A DNA stretch of 64,000 nucleotides from JAICSD01 sp963836665 (GTDB lineage Bacteria > Acidobacteriota > Vicinamibacteria > Vicinamibacterales > 2-12-FULL-66-21), in assembly GCA_963836665.1 (NCBI GenBank), contig CAWIKL010000001.1:2728001-2792000 (forward strand), read 5' to 3'. The position numbers and the translations under genes were made by a program. Shown in pieces: positions 19,070 to 27,213 of this stretch. Each line of letters opens with the position of its first letter. Within the stretch, counting starts at the first letter, position 1. The notes under the pieces were generated by a model that saw nothing but the letters and a program-made list of their open reading frames with translations, had not been told where the DNA came from and ran no database searches.

Positions 19070-20212
19070 TCACACCCGCGCGATGATTCCGGCGACGAGC
19101 GCGGCGCGCCAGGCAAGGGACGACACCTCGACGTGCTCGTGTGCGGCGTGTGCGCCGTCACCGACTGCACCGAGGCCATCAAGGGTTGGGACGCCGAGGG
19201 CGGCGGTGAAGTTCCCATCGGATCCGCCGCCCGCGGATCCTTCTGCCAGGCCGTGGCCGAGTGCGGCCGCCACCGCGCGCGCCGTCTCAAACAGCGCCGC
19301 AACCCCAGCCGTGCGCTCCATCGGCGGACGATCGAATCCCCCCCGCACGGTAAGACGCGCACCCGGGCGGAGCGGTTGCAGCATGCGAAACGCCTTTTCG
19401 AGTACGGCCGCGGCATCGCGGGTCGGGGCGCGCACGTCGATGACGGCGCGCGCTTCTTCGGCGACGACGTTGGCCCGGGTTCCGCCAGTGATGCGTCCGA
19501 CGTTGACGCTGACGCCGCGCGGGAGATCCTGCAGCTGCTCGACCAGGGCGATCTGGGACGCGAGCTCGTGAATCGCGCTGACGCCCTTGCCCGGATCGAG
19601 GCCGGCGTGCGCAGCCAGGCCGTGCACGGTCAGCTCGAATTCACCGCAGCCTTTGCGCGCGGTCTTCAGGGCGCCGCCGGGCAGGGCGGGCTCGAGCACC
19701 AGCACGGCGCGCGAACGCCGCGCCTCATCTTCGATGACGGGTCGGGACGTCCCGCTGCCGATTTCTTCGTCGGTCGTCCACAGCATCTGCACCGGTGGGT
19801 GCGGCGTGTTGGTCGCGCGCAGCGCCCGTATCGCCGCAATCGCGATGGCGATGCCGGCCTTCATGTCGAACGTTCCGGGTCCGTAGAGTCGGTCGCCGTC
19901 CCGCCGCGGCGGCATCCGCTCCAGCGTCCCGACAGGCCAGACGGTGTCGAAGTGGCCGAGTAGCAGGACCGGTTGTCCGGCGTCCGCGCGCGCACCCGCA
20001 CCCGCGACGCGCGCGCGGACGTGGTCGCCACGCTCGACATTGGCGATCGTCTCCACCTCGGCGCCCGCCTGGGACAGGATCGCGACCAGCTCGCGCCCGC
20101 AGCGATCGACTGCGGCCTTGTCGGTGCTCGGCGATTCGAGACCAACGAGGCGCTCGACGATGGCGACGATGTCGTCGAGGTGCTGTCGGGCGTTGTCGAG
20201 TAGAGGCTGCAT
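19070..20212 (-). CDS. M20-family zinc carboxypeptidase (glutamate carboxypeptidase/CPG2-like)
   Basis: A 380-residue M20 metallopeptidase. The di-zinc ligands can be followed: His in LLGHFDTVWPVG, bridging Asp in GPGTFDMKAG, the Glu pair in WTTDEEIGS, Glu/Asp in LVLEPALPGG, and the last His in AHEHVEVSS. The dimerisation lid lies between residues 190 and 300 (GRITGGTRANVVAEEARAVI). The pattern is closest to Pseudomonas carboxypeptidase G2, which removes C-terminal glutamate, but DapE/ArgE-type substrates cannot be excluded. No signal peptide, so probably cytoplasmic. Coding on the minus strand, 107 nt after htpX's side of the cluster. Confidence 0.85.
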   Translation of the reverse strand: MQPLLDNARQHLDDIVAIVERLVGLESPSTDKAAVDRCGRELVAILSQAGAEVETIANVERGDHVRARVAGAGARADAGQPVLLLGHFDTVWPVGTLERMPPRRDGDRLYGPGTFDMKAGIAIAIAAIRALRATNTPHPPVQMLWTTDEEIGSGTSRPVIEDEARRSRAVLVLEPALPGGALKTARKGCGEFELTVHGLAAHAGLDPGKGVSAIHELASQIALVEQLQDLPRGVSVNVGRITGGTRANVVAEEARAVIDVRAPTRDAAAVLEKAFRMLQPLRPGARLTVRGGFDRPPMERTAGVAALFETARAVAAALGHGLAEGSAGGGSDGNFTAALGVPTLDGLGAVGDGAHAAHEHVEVSSLAWRAALVAGIIARV

Positions 20213-20293
20213 GGCGAACTGGCCGCGCCCGGCGTCTTCGTCCTGGAGTGCGGCCAGTCTACCGTAAATGCGGCGCCCGACCCCTCGTACAAG

Positions 20294-20323
20294 ACAGGAG
20301 GCGCTCCGGGGAGCGCCTCCTGT
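20294..20323 (-). terminator. Terminator hairpin of the RRM gene
   Basis: A perfect 13-bp stem (20294-20306 with 20311-20323) closed by a CGGG tetraloop lies 29 nt after the RRM stop codon. On the minus strand it is followed by CTTGTACG, a weak U-tract. It is the strongest hairpin in the window. Confidence 0.7.
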
Positions 20324-20352
20324 GGTGGTGCTATTGCGATCGCGGCGCGCCG

Positions 20353-20679
20353 TTACCAGCGCGGCTCGGAGCGCCGGCCGCCACGGCCGCCGCCGCCGCC
20401 GGCTCCCGCGTAGCCGCCACCGCCGCCGCCCGTCTTCGGGCGCGCTTCGTTGACCGTCAGGTTGCGGCCGCCGAGCGACGAGTTGTTGAGTGCACTAATC
20501 GCCTGCTGGGCGTCCTCGTCGGTCGCCATCTCGACGAACGCGAAGCCGCGCGCACGGCCGGTCGCCTGATCGCGCATCACGTTCACGGAGTCGACGGTGC
20601 CGTTCGCCGCGAACAACGCGTGAAGCGTCTGCTCATCGACGTCGAAGGGAAGGTTGCCGACGTAGAGTTTTCTTGCCAT
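20353..20679 (-). CDS. Glycine-rich RRM RNA-binding protein (cold-shock type)
   Basis: A 108-residue single-RRM protein. RNP2 is KLYVGNLPF (residues 3-11) and RNP1 is RGFAFVEM (about 44-51); the tail is a Gly/Arg-rich stretch (GGGGGGYAGAGGGGGRGGRR). This is the build of cyanobacterial Rbp proteins and of plant and animal glycine-rich cold-inducible RNA-binding proteins, which act as RNA chaperones at low temperature. The start is ATG 20679, preceded by an AGAAGAGAG ribosome-binding region; the frame stays open far upstream but that part is not RRM-like. It has its own terminator and an apparent leader of roughly 190 nt. Confidence 0.9.
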   Translation of the reverse strand: MARKLYVGNLPFDVDEQTLHALFAANGTVDSVNVMRDQATGRARGFAFVEMATDEDAQQAISALNNSSLGGRNLTVNEARPKTGGGGGGYAGAGGGGGRGGRRSEPRW

Positions 20680-20877
20680 CTGTCTGTCTCTCTTCTGCCC
20701 CGCGTGCCGCGGGACGTTCGACGCGCCGTCTTGTAGGGCCGCTCGCGTCACGGTTGTGATCATTGATGGGAAACTGACTGTGCTAGCGATCACTGGCGGG
20801 GGAAACGAGGCTGAAGAGAGCTCGAATCGACTCGTCGGCTGGCTAAAGCAGGAAGCTGTCTTCCATCGAACCCAAGG

Positions 20878-20883
20878 ACTATA
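20878..20883 (-). promoter_or_regulatory. -10 hexamer TATAGT of the RRM gene
   Basis: The best -10 match on the minus strand upstream of ATG 20679; no convincing -35 was found. It would give a leader of roughly 190 nt, unusual in a window where most promoters abut the start codon. Confidence 0.35.
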
Positions 20884-20988
20884 CCACGTCTGAGGGCTAG
20901 GCGCCCGGGCAAAGATTCCCAGGGCCGTTTGCCTTCCGCGCCGGCAACAGCCGGGGTGGCGACCGGGCCGGTTATCGCAATCGTTGTT

Positions 20989-20994
20989 TATAAT
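20989..20994 (+). promoter_or_regulatory. Perfect -10 TATAAT, leaderless start of the 21002 gene
   Basis: TATAAT ends seven bases before ATG 21002; no ribosome-binding site can fit between. Confidence 0.55.
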
Positions 20995-21001
20995 AGCGGC
21001 G

Positions 21002-21514
21002 ATGCTGCCGATCATCGGTCTGTGCGTATTGCTCGCGCAGACGCCGCAGCCGTTTCCCAAGCCGGGCACACAGAGGCCGACAGCACCGCCCGCGACGCAG
21101 TCGGGAAAGCCGCCGGCGGTGGCGCCGCCAGCCGCCGCGCCGACCGGCCAGAACGAAGCGCCGAGCGAAGCCTCCCTAGGCGTCCAGATCTATCCCGGAG
21201 CGGAGTTCCTCGCTTCGTTCGATGCCGGTAAGGGCCAGCGCTACTACCTGTTCGGCAGCAGCACGCCGTTTGCCGAGATCGTCAACTACTACCGCACCAC
21301 GCTGAAACAGAAGGGCGAGCTCATCTACGACGAGCCCGCCATCCACGAATTCGACATCGGCAAGTTCAAGGAAGAGTCGATGGCGTTTCCGCCGAGTGTG
21401 ACGGTGAAGGACTACACGTGGGGCGGCTCGGCCGGCTACCTCAACCCTAAGCGCGGCAAGCAGCCGGCGCGGTTCAAGACCATCATCCAGGTCGTCCCGG
21501 CAACCCCGTTCTGA
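21002..21514 (+). CDS. Secreted protein of unknown function
   Basis: A 170-residue protein with a hydrophobic N-terminal signal (MLPIIGLCVLLAQ), a Pro/Ala-rich linker of about 40 residues, and a compact C-terminal domain with GVQIYPGAEFLASFDAGKG, QRYYLFGSSTPFAEIVNYYR and a YxxTLKxKG-like helix. The pattern 'Y-P-G-A ... Y-L-F-x-S-x-x-P-F-x-E-V-V-x-Y-Y-R' occurs in uncharacterised bacterial periplasmic proteins. No enzyme motif is seen. The start follows a perfect TATAAT. It converges on thiC, with a small hairpin over the stop codon. Confidence 0.7.
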   Translation: MLPIIGLCVLLAQTPQPFPKPGTQRPTAPPATQSGKPPAVAPPAAAPTGQNEAPSEASLGVQIYPGAEFLASFDAGKGQRYYLFGSSTPFAEIVNYYRTTLKQKGELIYDEPAIHEFDIGKFKEESMAFPPSVTVKDYTWGGSAGYLNPKRGKQPARFKTIIQVVPATPF

Positions 21515-21528
21515 GCGCCGTGGCGCTC
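21513..21528. terminator. Short hairpin overlapping a stop codon, convergent with thiC
   Basis: GAGCGCC (21513-21519) and GGCGCTC (21522-21528) form a 7-bp stem with a 2-nt loop that begins inside the TGA at 21512-21514. No U-tract follows. Confidence 0.35.
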
Positions 21529-21587
21529 GGACGCGCGCCGTCACTTCATCGCAGACGCTCTCGATGGCGGGCAGGCGTGTTGAAGCG

Positions 21588-23186
21588 CTACTCCCGCTTC
21601 AGGTAGATGGCCGCTCCGCTGTCGCGGAACTCGGCTGACTTCTCGGCCATGCCCTTGGCAGCCTCGTCGCGGAGTTGCTGCGTCAACTCCATCGAGCAGA
21701 ACTTGGGGCCGCACATCGAGCAGAAATGCGCGACCTTGGCGCCGTCGGCAGGCAGCGTTTCGTCGTGGTAGGCGCGCGCAGTAACGGGATCGAGCGCCAG
21801 GTTGAACTGATCCTGCCAGCGGAACTCGAAGCGCGCCTTCGACAGCGCGTCGTCCCATGCTTGCGCGCGCGGATGGCCCTTGGCAAGATCGGCGGCGTGC
21901 GCCGCGATCTTGTAGGCGATGACGCCGGCCTTGACGTCGTCGCGGTTCGGCAGGCCGAGGTGTTCCTTCGGCGTCACGTAGCAAAGCATCGCGGTGCCGT
22001 ACCAACCGATCATCGCCGCGCCAATCGCCGAGGTGATGTGGTCGTAGCCGGGCGCGATGTCCGTGGTGAGCGGCCCGAGCGTGTAGAACGGCGCTTCGCC
22101 GCACCAGTCGAGCTGCTTCTCCATGTTCTCGCGAATCAGGTGCATCGGCACGTGGCCGGGGCCCTCGTTCATCACCTGGACGTCGTACTCCCAGGCGATC
22201 TTCGTCAGCTCGCCCTGCGTCTTGAGCTCAGCGAACTGCGCTTCGTCGTTGGCGTCAGCGATCGAGCCCGGGCGGAGGCCGTCGCCAAGCGAGAAGGACA
22301 CGTCATAGGCGCGCATGATCTCGCAGATCTCGCGGAAGTGCGTGTAGGTGAAATTCTCCTGGTGATGCGCCAGGCACCACTTGGCCATGATCGAGCCGCC
22401 GCGCGAGACGATGCCGGTGAGGCGGCGCGCCGTCATCGGGATGTAGCGCAGCAGCACGCCGGCGTGGACGGTGAAATAGTCGACTCCTTGCTCGCACTGC
22501 TCGACGAGAGTGTCGCGGTAGATCTCCCAGGTGAGGTCCTCGGGGCGGCCGCCGGCCTTCTCGAGCGCCTGGTAGATCGGCACGGTGCCGATCGGCACCG
22601 GCGAGTTGCGCAGGATCCACTCCCGCGTCTGATGGATGTCCTTGCCGGTCGACAGGTCCATCACCGTGTCGGCGCCCCACAACGTCGCCCAGCGCAGCTT
22701 GTCCACCTCCTCATCGATCGACGAGCTGACGGCAGAGTTGCCGATGTTGGCGTTGATCTTCACCGCGAAGTTGCGCCCGATGATCATCGGCTCGAGCTCG
22801 GGGTGATTGATGTTGGCCGGGATGATGGCACGGCCGCGTGCGACCTCGGAGCGGACGAACTCGGCGTCGAAGCCCTCGCGGATGGCGATGAACTCCATCT
22901 CGGCGGTGATCTCCCCCTTGCGCGCGTAGTGCAGCTGCGTGACCACCGGCAAGCCCTTGCGCGGCGCGATCCACGCCTCGCGGATCTTCGGCACGCCGGT
23001 ATGGACGTCGCACCCCTGCGGCCCGCTGGCGTCATAGACGCGCAGGGTCTCTCCATTGCTGAGGGCAATCTCCCGCATTGCCACGCCGACGCCGCCTGGA
23101 CCGTCGACGTAGGCCTTCCGCGAATTGGGAAAGGCATTGGCGAAGTCGCCAGCGGTCAGCGGCGTGTACTCTGTGCGGGTAGCCAT
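21588..23186 (-). CDS. thiC: Phosphomethylpyrimidine synthase ThiC
   Basis: A 532-residue radical SAM enzyme that rearranges aminoimidazole ribotide to HMP-phosphate, the pyrimidine half of thiamine. The unusual C-terminal cluster motif C-x2-C-x4-C is present (CSMCGPKFCSM). The core holds NANIGNSAVSS, GADTVMDLSTGKDIHQTREW, FTVHAGVLLRYIP, SRGGSIMAKWCL, SFSLGDGLRPGS and EGPGHVPMHL, all ThiC signatures. ATG 23186 lies six bases after CATAAT, so the message is probably leaderless. That leaves no room for the TPP riboswitch that usually controls thiC. No other thi gene is in the window. Confidence 0.96.
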   Translation of the reverse strand: MATRTEYTPLTAGDFANAFPNSRKAYVDGPGGVGVAMREIALSNGETLRVYDASGPQGCDVHTGVPKIREAWIAPRKGLPVVTQLHYARKGEITAEMEFIAIREGFDAEFVRSEVARGRAIIPANINHPELEPMIIGRNFAVKINANIGNSAVSSSIDEEVDKLRWATLWGADTVMDLSTGKDIHQTREWILRNSPVPIGTVPIYQALEKAGGRPEDLTWEIYRDTLVEQCEQGVDYFTVHAGVLLRYIPMTARRLTGIVSRGGSIMAKWCLAHHQENFTYTHFREICEIMRAYDVSFSLGDGLRPGSIADANDEAQFAELKTQGELTKIAWEYDVQVMNEGPGHVPMHLIRENMEKQLDWCGEAPFYTLGPLTTDIAPGYDHITSAIGAAMIGWYGTAMLCYVTPKEHLGLPNRDDVKAGVIAYKIAAHAADLAKGHPRAQAWDDALSKARFEFRWQDQFNLALDPVTARAYHDETLPADGAKVAHFCSMCGPKFCSMELTQQLRDEAAKGMAEKSAEFRDSGAAIYLKRE

Positions 23187-23913
23187 GGCACGATTATGCC
23201 TCACCGCGCTGGTCCTGATGCTGGCGGCTGCGCCAGCCCACCGCACCGATCCGTTCACGGGGATGGCCTTCATCAGAGTGCCGGCGGGATCGTTCGTGAT
23301 GGGCTCCCCCGACAGCGAACAAGACCGCGAGGCGCAGGAGCGGCAACACCTTGCCGCCGTCGAGAGGCCCTTCTATCTCGGCGTCTACGAGGTGACACAG
23401 GCCGAGTGGACGAAGCTGATGTCAACCAATCCGTCGCGGTTCACCGGCTGCGCCCGCTGTCCGGTGGAGCGCGTCAGCTACCACGACGTCGAGGAGTTCC
23501 TCGCGCGCCTGAACCAGGTGAGCAACTGGCCGGGCTTCCGGCTGCCGAGCGAAGCCGAGTGGGAATACGCGTGTCGCGCCGGCGGCACCGAGGCGTACGG
23601 CCGTGCCGCGACAATCGACCACTCGCGCGCCAACTTCAAGGGCTCGCGAACCCGTCCGGTCGGCTCGTACCCGCCCAACGCCTGGGGGCTCTACGACATG
23701 TCGGGCAACGTCTGGGAGTGGACGTCCGATAACTACGCGCCGTATCGGGGCGTCAGCGCCCCCGACACGCCCGCCTTCACACCTGACCGCAAAGTCATCC
23801 GTGGCGGCAGCTGGCTCTTCGACGCCGATTCTTCCCGCTGTGCCCTGCGCTACACGCACCGCCCCCAGGACAACGGCCCCAGTCTCGGCTTCCGCCTCGC
23901 GCACGTCGCGTAG
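23185..23913 (+). CDS. Secreted SUMF1/formylglycine-generating-enzyme-fold protein
   Basis: A 242-residue protein with a signal peptide (LCLTALVLMLAAAPA) and an FGE-sulfatase (SUMF1) domain: F-I-R-V-P-A-G-S-F-V-M-G-S, YEVTQAEWTKLM, RLPSEAEWEYACRAGG, GLYDMSGNVWEWTSD, VIRGGSWLFDADSSRCALR and LGFRLA. The family includes sulfatase-activating oxidases and many binding or structural relatives. No sulfatase gene is nearby, so the function is open. Its ATG overlaps the thiC ATG head to head on CCATGG. It has no ribosome-binding site. Confidence 0.85.
   Translation: MARLCLTALVLMLAAAPAHRTDPFTGMAFIRVPAGSFVMGSPDSEQDREAQERQHLAAVERPFYLGVYEVTQAEWTKLMSTNPSRFTGCARCPVERVSYHDVEEFLARLNQVSNWPGFRLPSEAEWEYACRAGGTEAYGRAATIDHSRANFKGSRTRPVGSYPPNAWGLYDMSGNVWEWTSDNYAPYRGVSAPDTPAFTPDRKVIRGGSWLFDADSSRCALRYTHRPQDNGPSLGFRLAHVA
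23193..23198 (-). promoter_or_regulatory. -10 hexamer CATAAT, leaderless thiC start
   Basis: CATAAT on the minus strand ends six bases before thiC ATG 23186 and lies within the first codons of the divergent gene. Confidence 0.45.
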
Positions 23914-23917
23914 CCGG

Positions 23918-24802
23918 TCAGCGCGCCACGCGCGCGTAGTCAGGCATGTAGGTGCGGAGTCCATGCTGCGGCGTGTTCTTCGAATAGCCGGCGACGAGCT
24001 GCGCGTCGTACTTGGCGGAATAGAAATCGAACGGGTCCGCTGGCTGCTCGTCGATCAGCTGCAGGTCGGCGTCGCTCATCGTCAGCTTGCCGAAGCGGAT
24101 GGTGCCGCCGCGGAACCAGATGTAGTTGCCGCCGCCTTTCGGACGCAGCGCGGCGCCCCGGCCAAATGTCTGCACGAGCCGATTGTCGCGCACGACGGCG
24201 CGGACGAGGTGGCCGCTGGTGGCCGGCGGCGGCAGCATCTTGCCCGGATCGAGAAGCAGGTCGTCCTTTTCGATCCGGATGCCACGCGAGGGATTCTGGT
24301 GGATCAGATTGTCTAGCTCGATGCCGAAGAGGTGCATCAGACCCGATGCCGGTACGCCCGCGGTCTTCATCTTTTCGGGATGGATGCGCAGCAGTCCTTC
24401 CGGCGTGACGCTGACCGACGCCGTCACGGTAAAGGGGACGCTCACGCCCTTCGACAGCGTCCCTCGCTGGACGACGTAGGGCCCCTCGAAGGACACGCGC
24501 AGATCCGACAGGTTCGATCCCTTGAACGCAAACGCATGATTGACGAGCGCGGTCAGGCTGGCGGCGTCGATCGAGAGCTCGGCGTCTTCAATCGCCATGT
24601 CGAACGATGACGGATCGTCGAAGACGGGCGTCTGACCCGCCGTGGCCGGGCGGAGCGTACCGTGAAGCCAGGAAATGTCCAGCGCGGCATCCGCCGCCAC
24701 GTGCAGGTGGACATTGCGCATGTCGATGCCGACGGCACCGGCGTTCCCGTCCGTCGAGATCATCGATATCGCCGCAGCTACCGCGATCAGCATCCTCGTC
24801 AT
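23918..24802 (-). CDS. Secreted protein of unknown function
   Basis: A 294-residue protein with an N-terminal signal (MLIAVAAAISMISTDGNAGA) and no recognisable enzyme motif. The body alternates beta-rich stretches that suggest a lipid-binding barrel-like fold (DMRNVHLHVAADAALDISWL, VQRGTLSKGVSVPFTVTASV, GIRIEKDDLLLDPGKMLPPP, GTIRFGKLTMSDADLQLIDE). The wording 'G-G-x-I-R-F-G-K-L-T-M-x-D-A-D-L' recalls LmeA/DUF2993-like phospholipid-binding proteins, but only loosely. It ends 4 nt from the SUMF1-type gene, converging with it, and starts 106 nt after the end of the serine hydrolase gene. Confidence 0.65.
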   Translation of the reverse strand: MTRMLIAVAAAISMISTDGNAGAVGIDMRNVHLHVAADAALDISWLHGTLRPATAGQTPVFDDPSSFDMAIEDAELSIDAASLTALVNHAFAFKGSNLSDLRVSFEGPYVVQRGTLSKGVSVPFTVTASVSVTPEGLLRIHPEKMKTAGVPASGLMHLFGIELDNLIHQNPSRGIRIEKDDLLLDPGKMLPPPATSGHLVRAVVRDNRLVQTFGRGAALRPKGGGNYIWFRGGTIRFGKLTMSDADLQLIDEQPADPFDFYSAKYDAQLVAGYSKNTPQHGLRTYMPDYARVAR

Positions 24803-24908
24803 CGACGGGATTGAGGCGCAACCCGCGTGCCGTCAAGCGCCGGCTGTTGTGCGCGCTGCCGGCGCTACGGTCCGGTTACGTCTCCGGTAATCCGTTTACG
24901 GTTGCCGC

Positions 24909-26037
24909 TCACTTCGCGGCGAGCTGTAGCTGAATCAAGGCAGAGGCCGCCTCATCCGTTCCGGCCACCGCGTCGTTGCCGCCCTGGTTGGTTGTGACGA
25001 GCACGGCGAAGTCGCGCTTGGGCGCCATCCAGACAACGGCGTAATTCATGGTGTTGCTGCCCGCGTGCGTGTAGACCGTCCCGCCACCCCACGGGCGCTC
25101 AGCCACCAGCCAGCCGTACGCGTAATCGCCGCCGAACGGCGCGGTGTGCAGGCGCGAGTAGACGTCGGGCGCGAATAGGGCACCGTGGCCGGCGAAGCCG
25201 CGGAGCTGGTCGGCGATGAACTTCGCCCAGTCGGCCAGAGAACAGTGAACGGTGCCGGCCGGCCCCATCACTTCGGGATTGTCGATGAGCGGCCCGTTCG
25301 TGGCCGTGGGTTTGCCCGTGTTGGTGTGTGGCCACGGCTGATCAATTTGCCCTGGCGTGCCGAGTCCGCCGAATCCAGCCGACGTCATGCCGAGCGGCGT
25401 GAAGATTGTCGTCCGGATCTCGTCCTCCCACGCCCGGCCCGCCACCTTCTCGGCCATCGTTGCGGCGAGCACGTACCCGAGGTTGGAGGTACTGGTACTT
25501 CGATCCTGGTGTGGACGAGAGCGCAACTTTCGCCGCCATCTGCGCTGCCACGAGCCGCTGGCCACGCGGCGTGTCGGCGGCGCGCGACGCCTTCTGCCAG
25601 TCGATGTTGGCAGGAAGGCCGGCGCGATGCGACAGCAGCTGCCGCAGCGTGATATCGCGGAATGCGCCGGGCGCGTCCGCAGTCTCCTGTGGCAGCACGG
25701 CGCCGATCGTCGACTCCCATGTCAGCTTGCCGGCCGAGACCACCGTCGCGATCCAGCCGGCGGTCATCGCCTTGGTATCGGACCCGAGGTGCCACAGATC
25801 AGCCGGGCTAGCGGCCACGTCGGAGCCGTACTTGCGGACACCGGTCACGGCCATCGCCGACAGCCCCTCGCTGGTCACGATCGCGCCGCCAAGCGCAGGA
25901 AACTTGTGGCGGGCGCGAATGGGTTCGAGAACCGCGGCCAATTTTTCGTCGTTTTTCTCTGACAGGCGCCCCCCTGACGGCTGCGCGGCACCGAACGCCG
26001 CAACCGCACACGCGACGATGACCGCGGCGCGCCTCAT
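24909..26037 (-). CDS. Beta-lactamase-family serine hydrolase (frameshifted)
   Basis: A secreted class C beta-lactamase/D-Ala-D-Ala-peptidase-fold protein split by one extra base. Part one (from ATG 26037) has a signal peptide and the catalytic S-x2-K motif in LGSDTKAMTAG. Part two has NLGYVLAATMAEKVAG, GPAGTVHCSLADWAKF and the H-A-G-S-N motif in the third active-site position. At 25488-25489 the frame reads Y-Q-Y-L-Q-P; dropping one G of GG on the plus strand restores Y-Q-Y-S-N-L-G-Y, the Y-x-N active-site motif itself. Without correction the protein is truncated and inactive. Its ATG overlaps the stop of the rRNA methyltransferase gene and follows a GGAGG. Confidence 0.85.
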
Positions 26038-27194
26038 GACACCCTCCTGAGAATCAGGCACTTGAGGTAGTGCGTCTCCGGCACGTTCAGCAGGATCGGG
26101 TGATCGCGTCCCTGCGACCGCTTCTCGACGAGCGACACCTCGGTATGCGCGTCAGCGGCTGCTTCGGCGACGACGTCGAGGAACATGCCTTCGCTGACGT
26201 TGTACGAACAGCTGCACGTGACGAGAAATCCGCCCGGCTCGAGCAGCTTCAATGCGCGCAGGTTGATTTCCTTGTAGCCCGACAGAGCCTTCAGCACTGA
26301 TGCCTTGTTCTTGGCGAAGGCCGGTGGATCGAGCACGATCGTATCGAAGCGCGCGCCCTGGCGTTCCAGCTCGCGCAGCTCGTCGAACACGTTCATCGCG
26401 CGCGCCTCGACGTGGCCCAAGTTGTTGCGCGCGGCGTTGGCACGGATACGGGCGACGGCGTCCTCCGAGATGTCGACGGCGAGGACCGAGTCGCATTTCG
26501 GCGCCAGTGTCAGCGCGAAGCCGCCGTTGTAGCTGAACGCATCGAGCAGGCGGCCGCGCGCGTAGCGCCCGGCCGCCTCGCGGTTCTCGCGCTGGTCGAG
26601 GAACAGGCCGGTCTTCTGCCCGCGCCAGGGATCGACGTCGTAGCTGACCGCTCCTTCGCGGATCTCAATCCGCTCGGGGACGTCACCGGCGAGGGCCTCG
26701 ACCGTCTGTTCCAGCCCTTCGAGCTGGCGGACACGCGGATCGTTGCGCGCGAGAATCCCCTGCGGCCGCGCCAGCTCCGTCAGCGCCGCCACGATCTCCG
26801 GCAGCCGGCGATCGATCCCCTGCGATAACGCCTGCAGCACGAGATAGTCGCCGTAGCGATCGACGATCAGCGACGGCAGCCGATCGGCTTCGCCGTGGAC
26901 CAGCCGATACGCGGTGGCGTCGAGCTGCAGCGACTCGCGGAAGCGCAGCGCAGCCGCGAGCCGATCGCGGACGAAGTCCGCGCGCGGCGGTTCCGGCCCG
27001 CGTGAAACCAGGCGCAGCGTGATCTCCGATCGATCGCTGAAGAGCGCGTAGCCGATGATGCGGCCGCGCGTCCCGGTGACGCGGACCAGATCGCCCGGCG
27101 CCGCCTGCACCTCCGCGACGTCGCTGCGGTAGATCCACGGATGCCCGGCGCGCGCGCGATCTTCTCCCTTGCGGGTAATGACGGCGGTCGACAC
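26034..27194 (-). CDS. Class I SAM-dependent rRNA methyltransferase, RlmI-like (PUA + Rossmann)
   Basis: A 386-residue protein of the RlmI/RlmO group, which methylates C5 of a cytosine in 23S rRNA. An N-terminal PUA domain (AGHPWIYRSDV, VRVTGTRGRIIGYALFSDRS) is joined to a methyltransferase domain with DQRENREAAG, LLDAFSYNGGFALT (SAM loop), VLAVDISEDAV, and LDPPAFAKNK; the catalytic cysteine lies in TCSCSYNVS. The start is GTG 27194, only 19 nt from the divergent rpiB ATG. The stop overlaps the serine hydrolase start (ATGA), so the two minus-strand genes form an operon. Exact target base not assignable. Confidence 0.88.
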   Translation of the reverse strand: MSTAVITRKGEDRARAGHPWIYRSDVAEVQAAPGDLVRVTGTRGRIIGYALFSDRSEITLRLVSRGPEPPRADFVRDRLAAALRFRESLQLDATAYRLVHGEADRLPSLIVDRYGDYLVLQALSQGIDRRLPEIVAALTELARPQGILARNDPRVRQLEGLEQTVEALAGDVPERIEIREGAVSYDVDPWRGQKTGLFLDQRENREAAGRYARGRLLDAFSYNGGFALTLAPKCDSVLAVDISEDAVARIRANAARNNLGHVEARAMNVFDELRELERQGARFDTIVLDPPAFAKNKASVLKALSGYKEINLRALKLLEPGGFLVTCSCSYNVSEGMFLDVVAEAAADAHTEVSLVEKRSQGRDHPILLNVPETHYLKCLILRRVS

Positions 27195-27198
27195 AGCT

Positions 27199-27204
27199 TA
27201 TAAT
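27199..27204 (+). promoter_or_regulatory. TATAAT -10 for rpiB, symmetric with a divergent TATAAG
   Basis: GCTTATAATC gives a perfect -10 for rpiB (ATG nine bases later) and, on the other strand, TATAAG directed toward the methyltransferase gene. The two -10 boxes share the TTATAA core. Confidence 0.5.
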
Positions 27205-27213
27205 CGGCATTCT

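Larger units (their letters stand above)
20680..21001. other. 322-nt divergent intergenic region
   Basis: No gene is visible here. On the minus strand TATAGT (20878-20883) is a plausible -10 for the RRM gene, implying a leader near 190 nt. On the plus strand TATAAT (20989-20994) directly precedes the next gene. The rest shows no obvious long hairpin or repeat. Confidence 0.5.

Noticed and set aside
22900..23300. TPP riboswitch expected upstream of thiC
   Set aside because: The region upstream of the thiC ATG is the SUMF1 coding sequence; no CUGAGA-type core or P1/P3 pairing pattern was found.
21675..23732. A 685-codon plus-strand frame opposite thiC
   Set aside because: ThiC on the minus strand is unambiguous; the opposite frame is its shadow and runs into the SUMF1 gene in the wrong frame.
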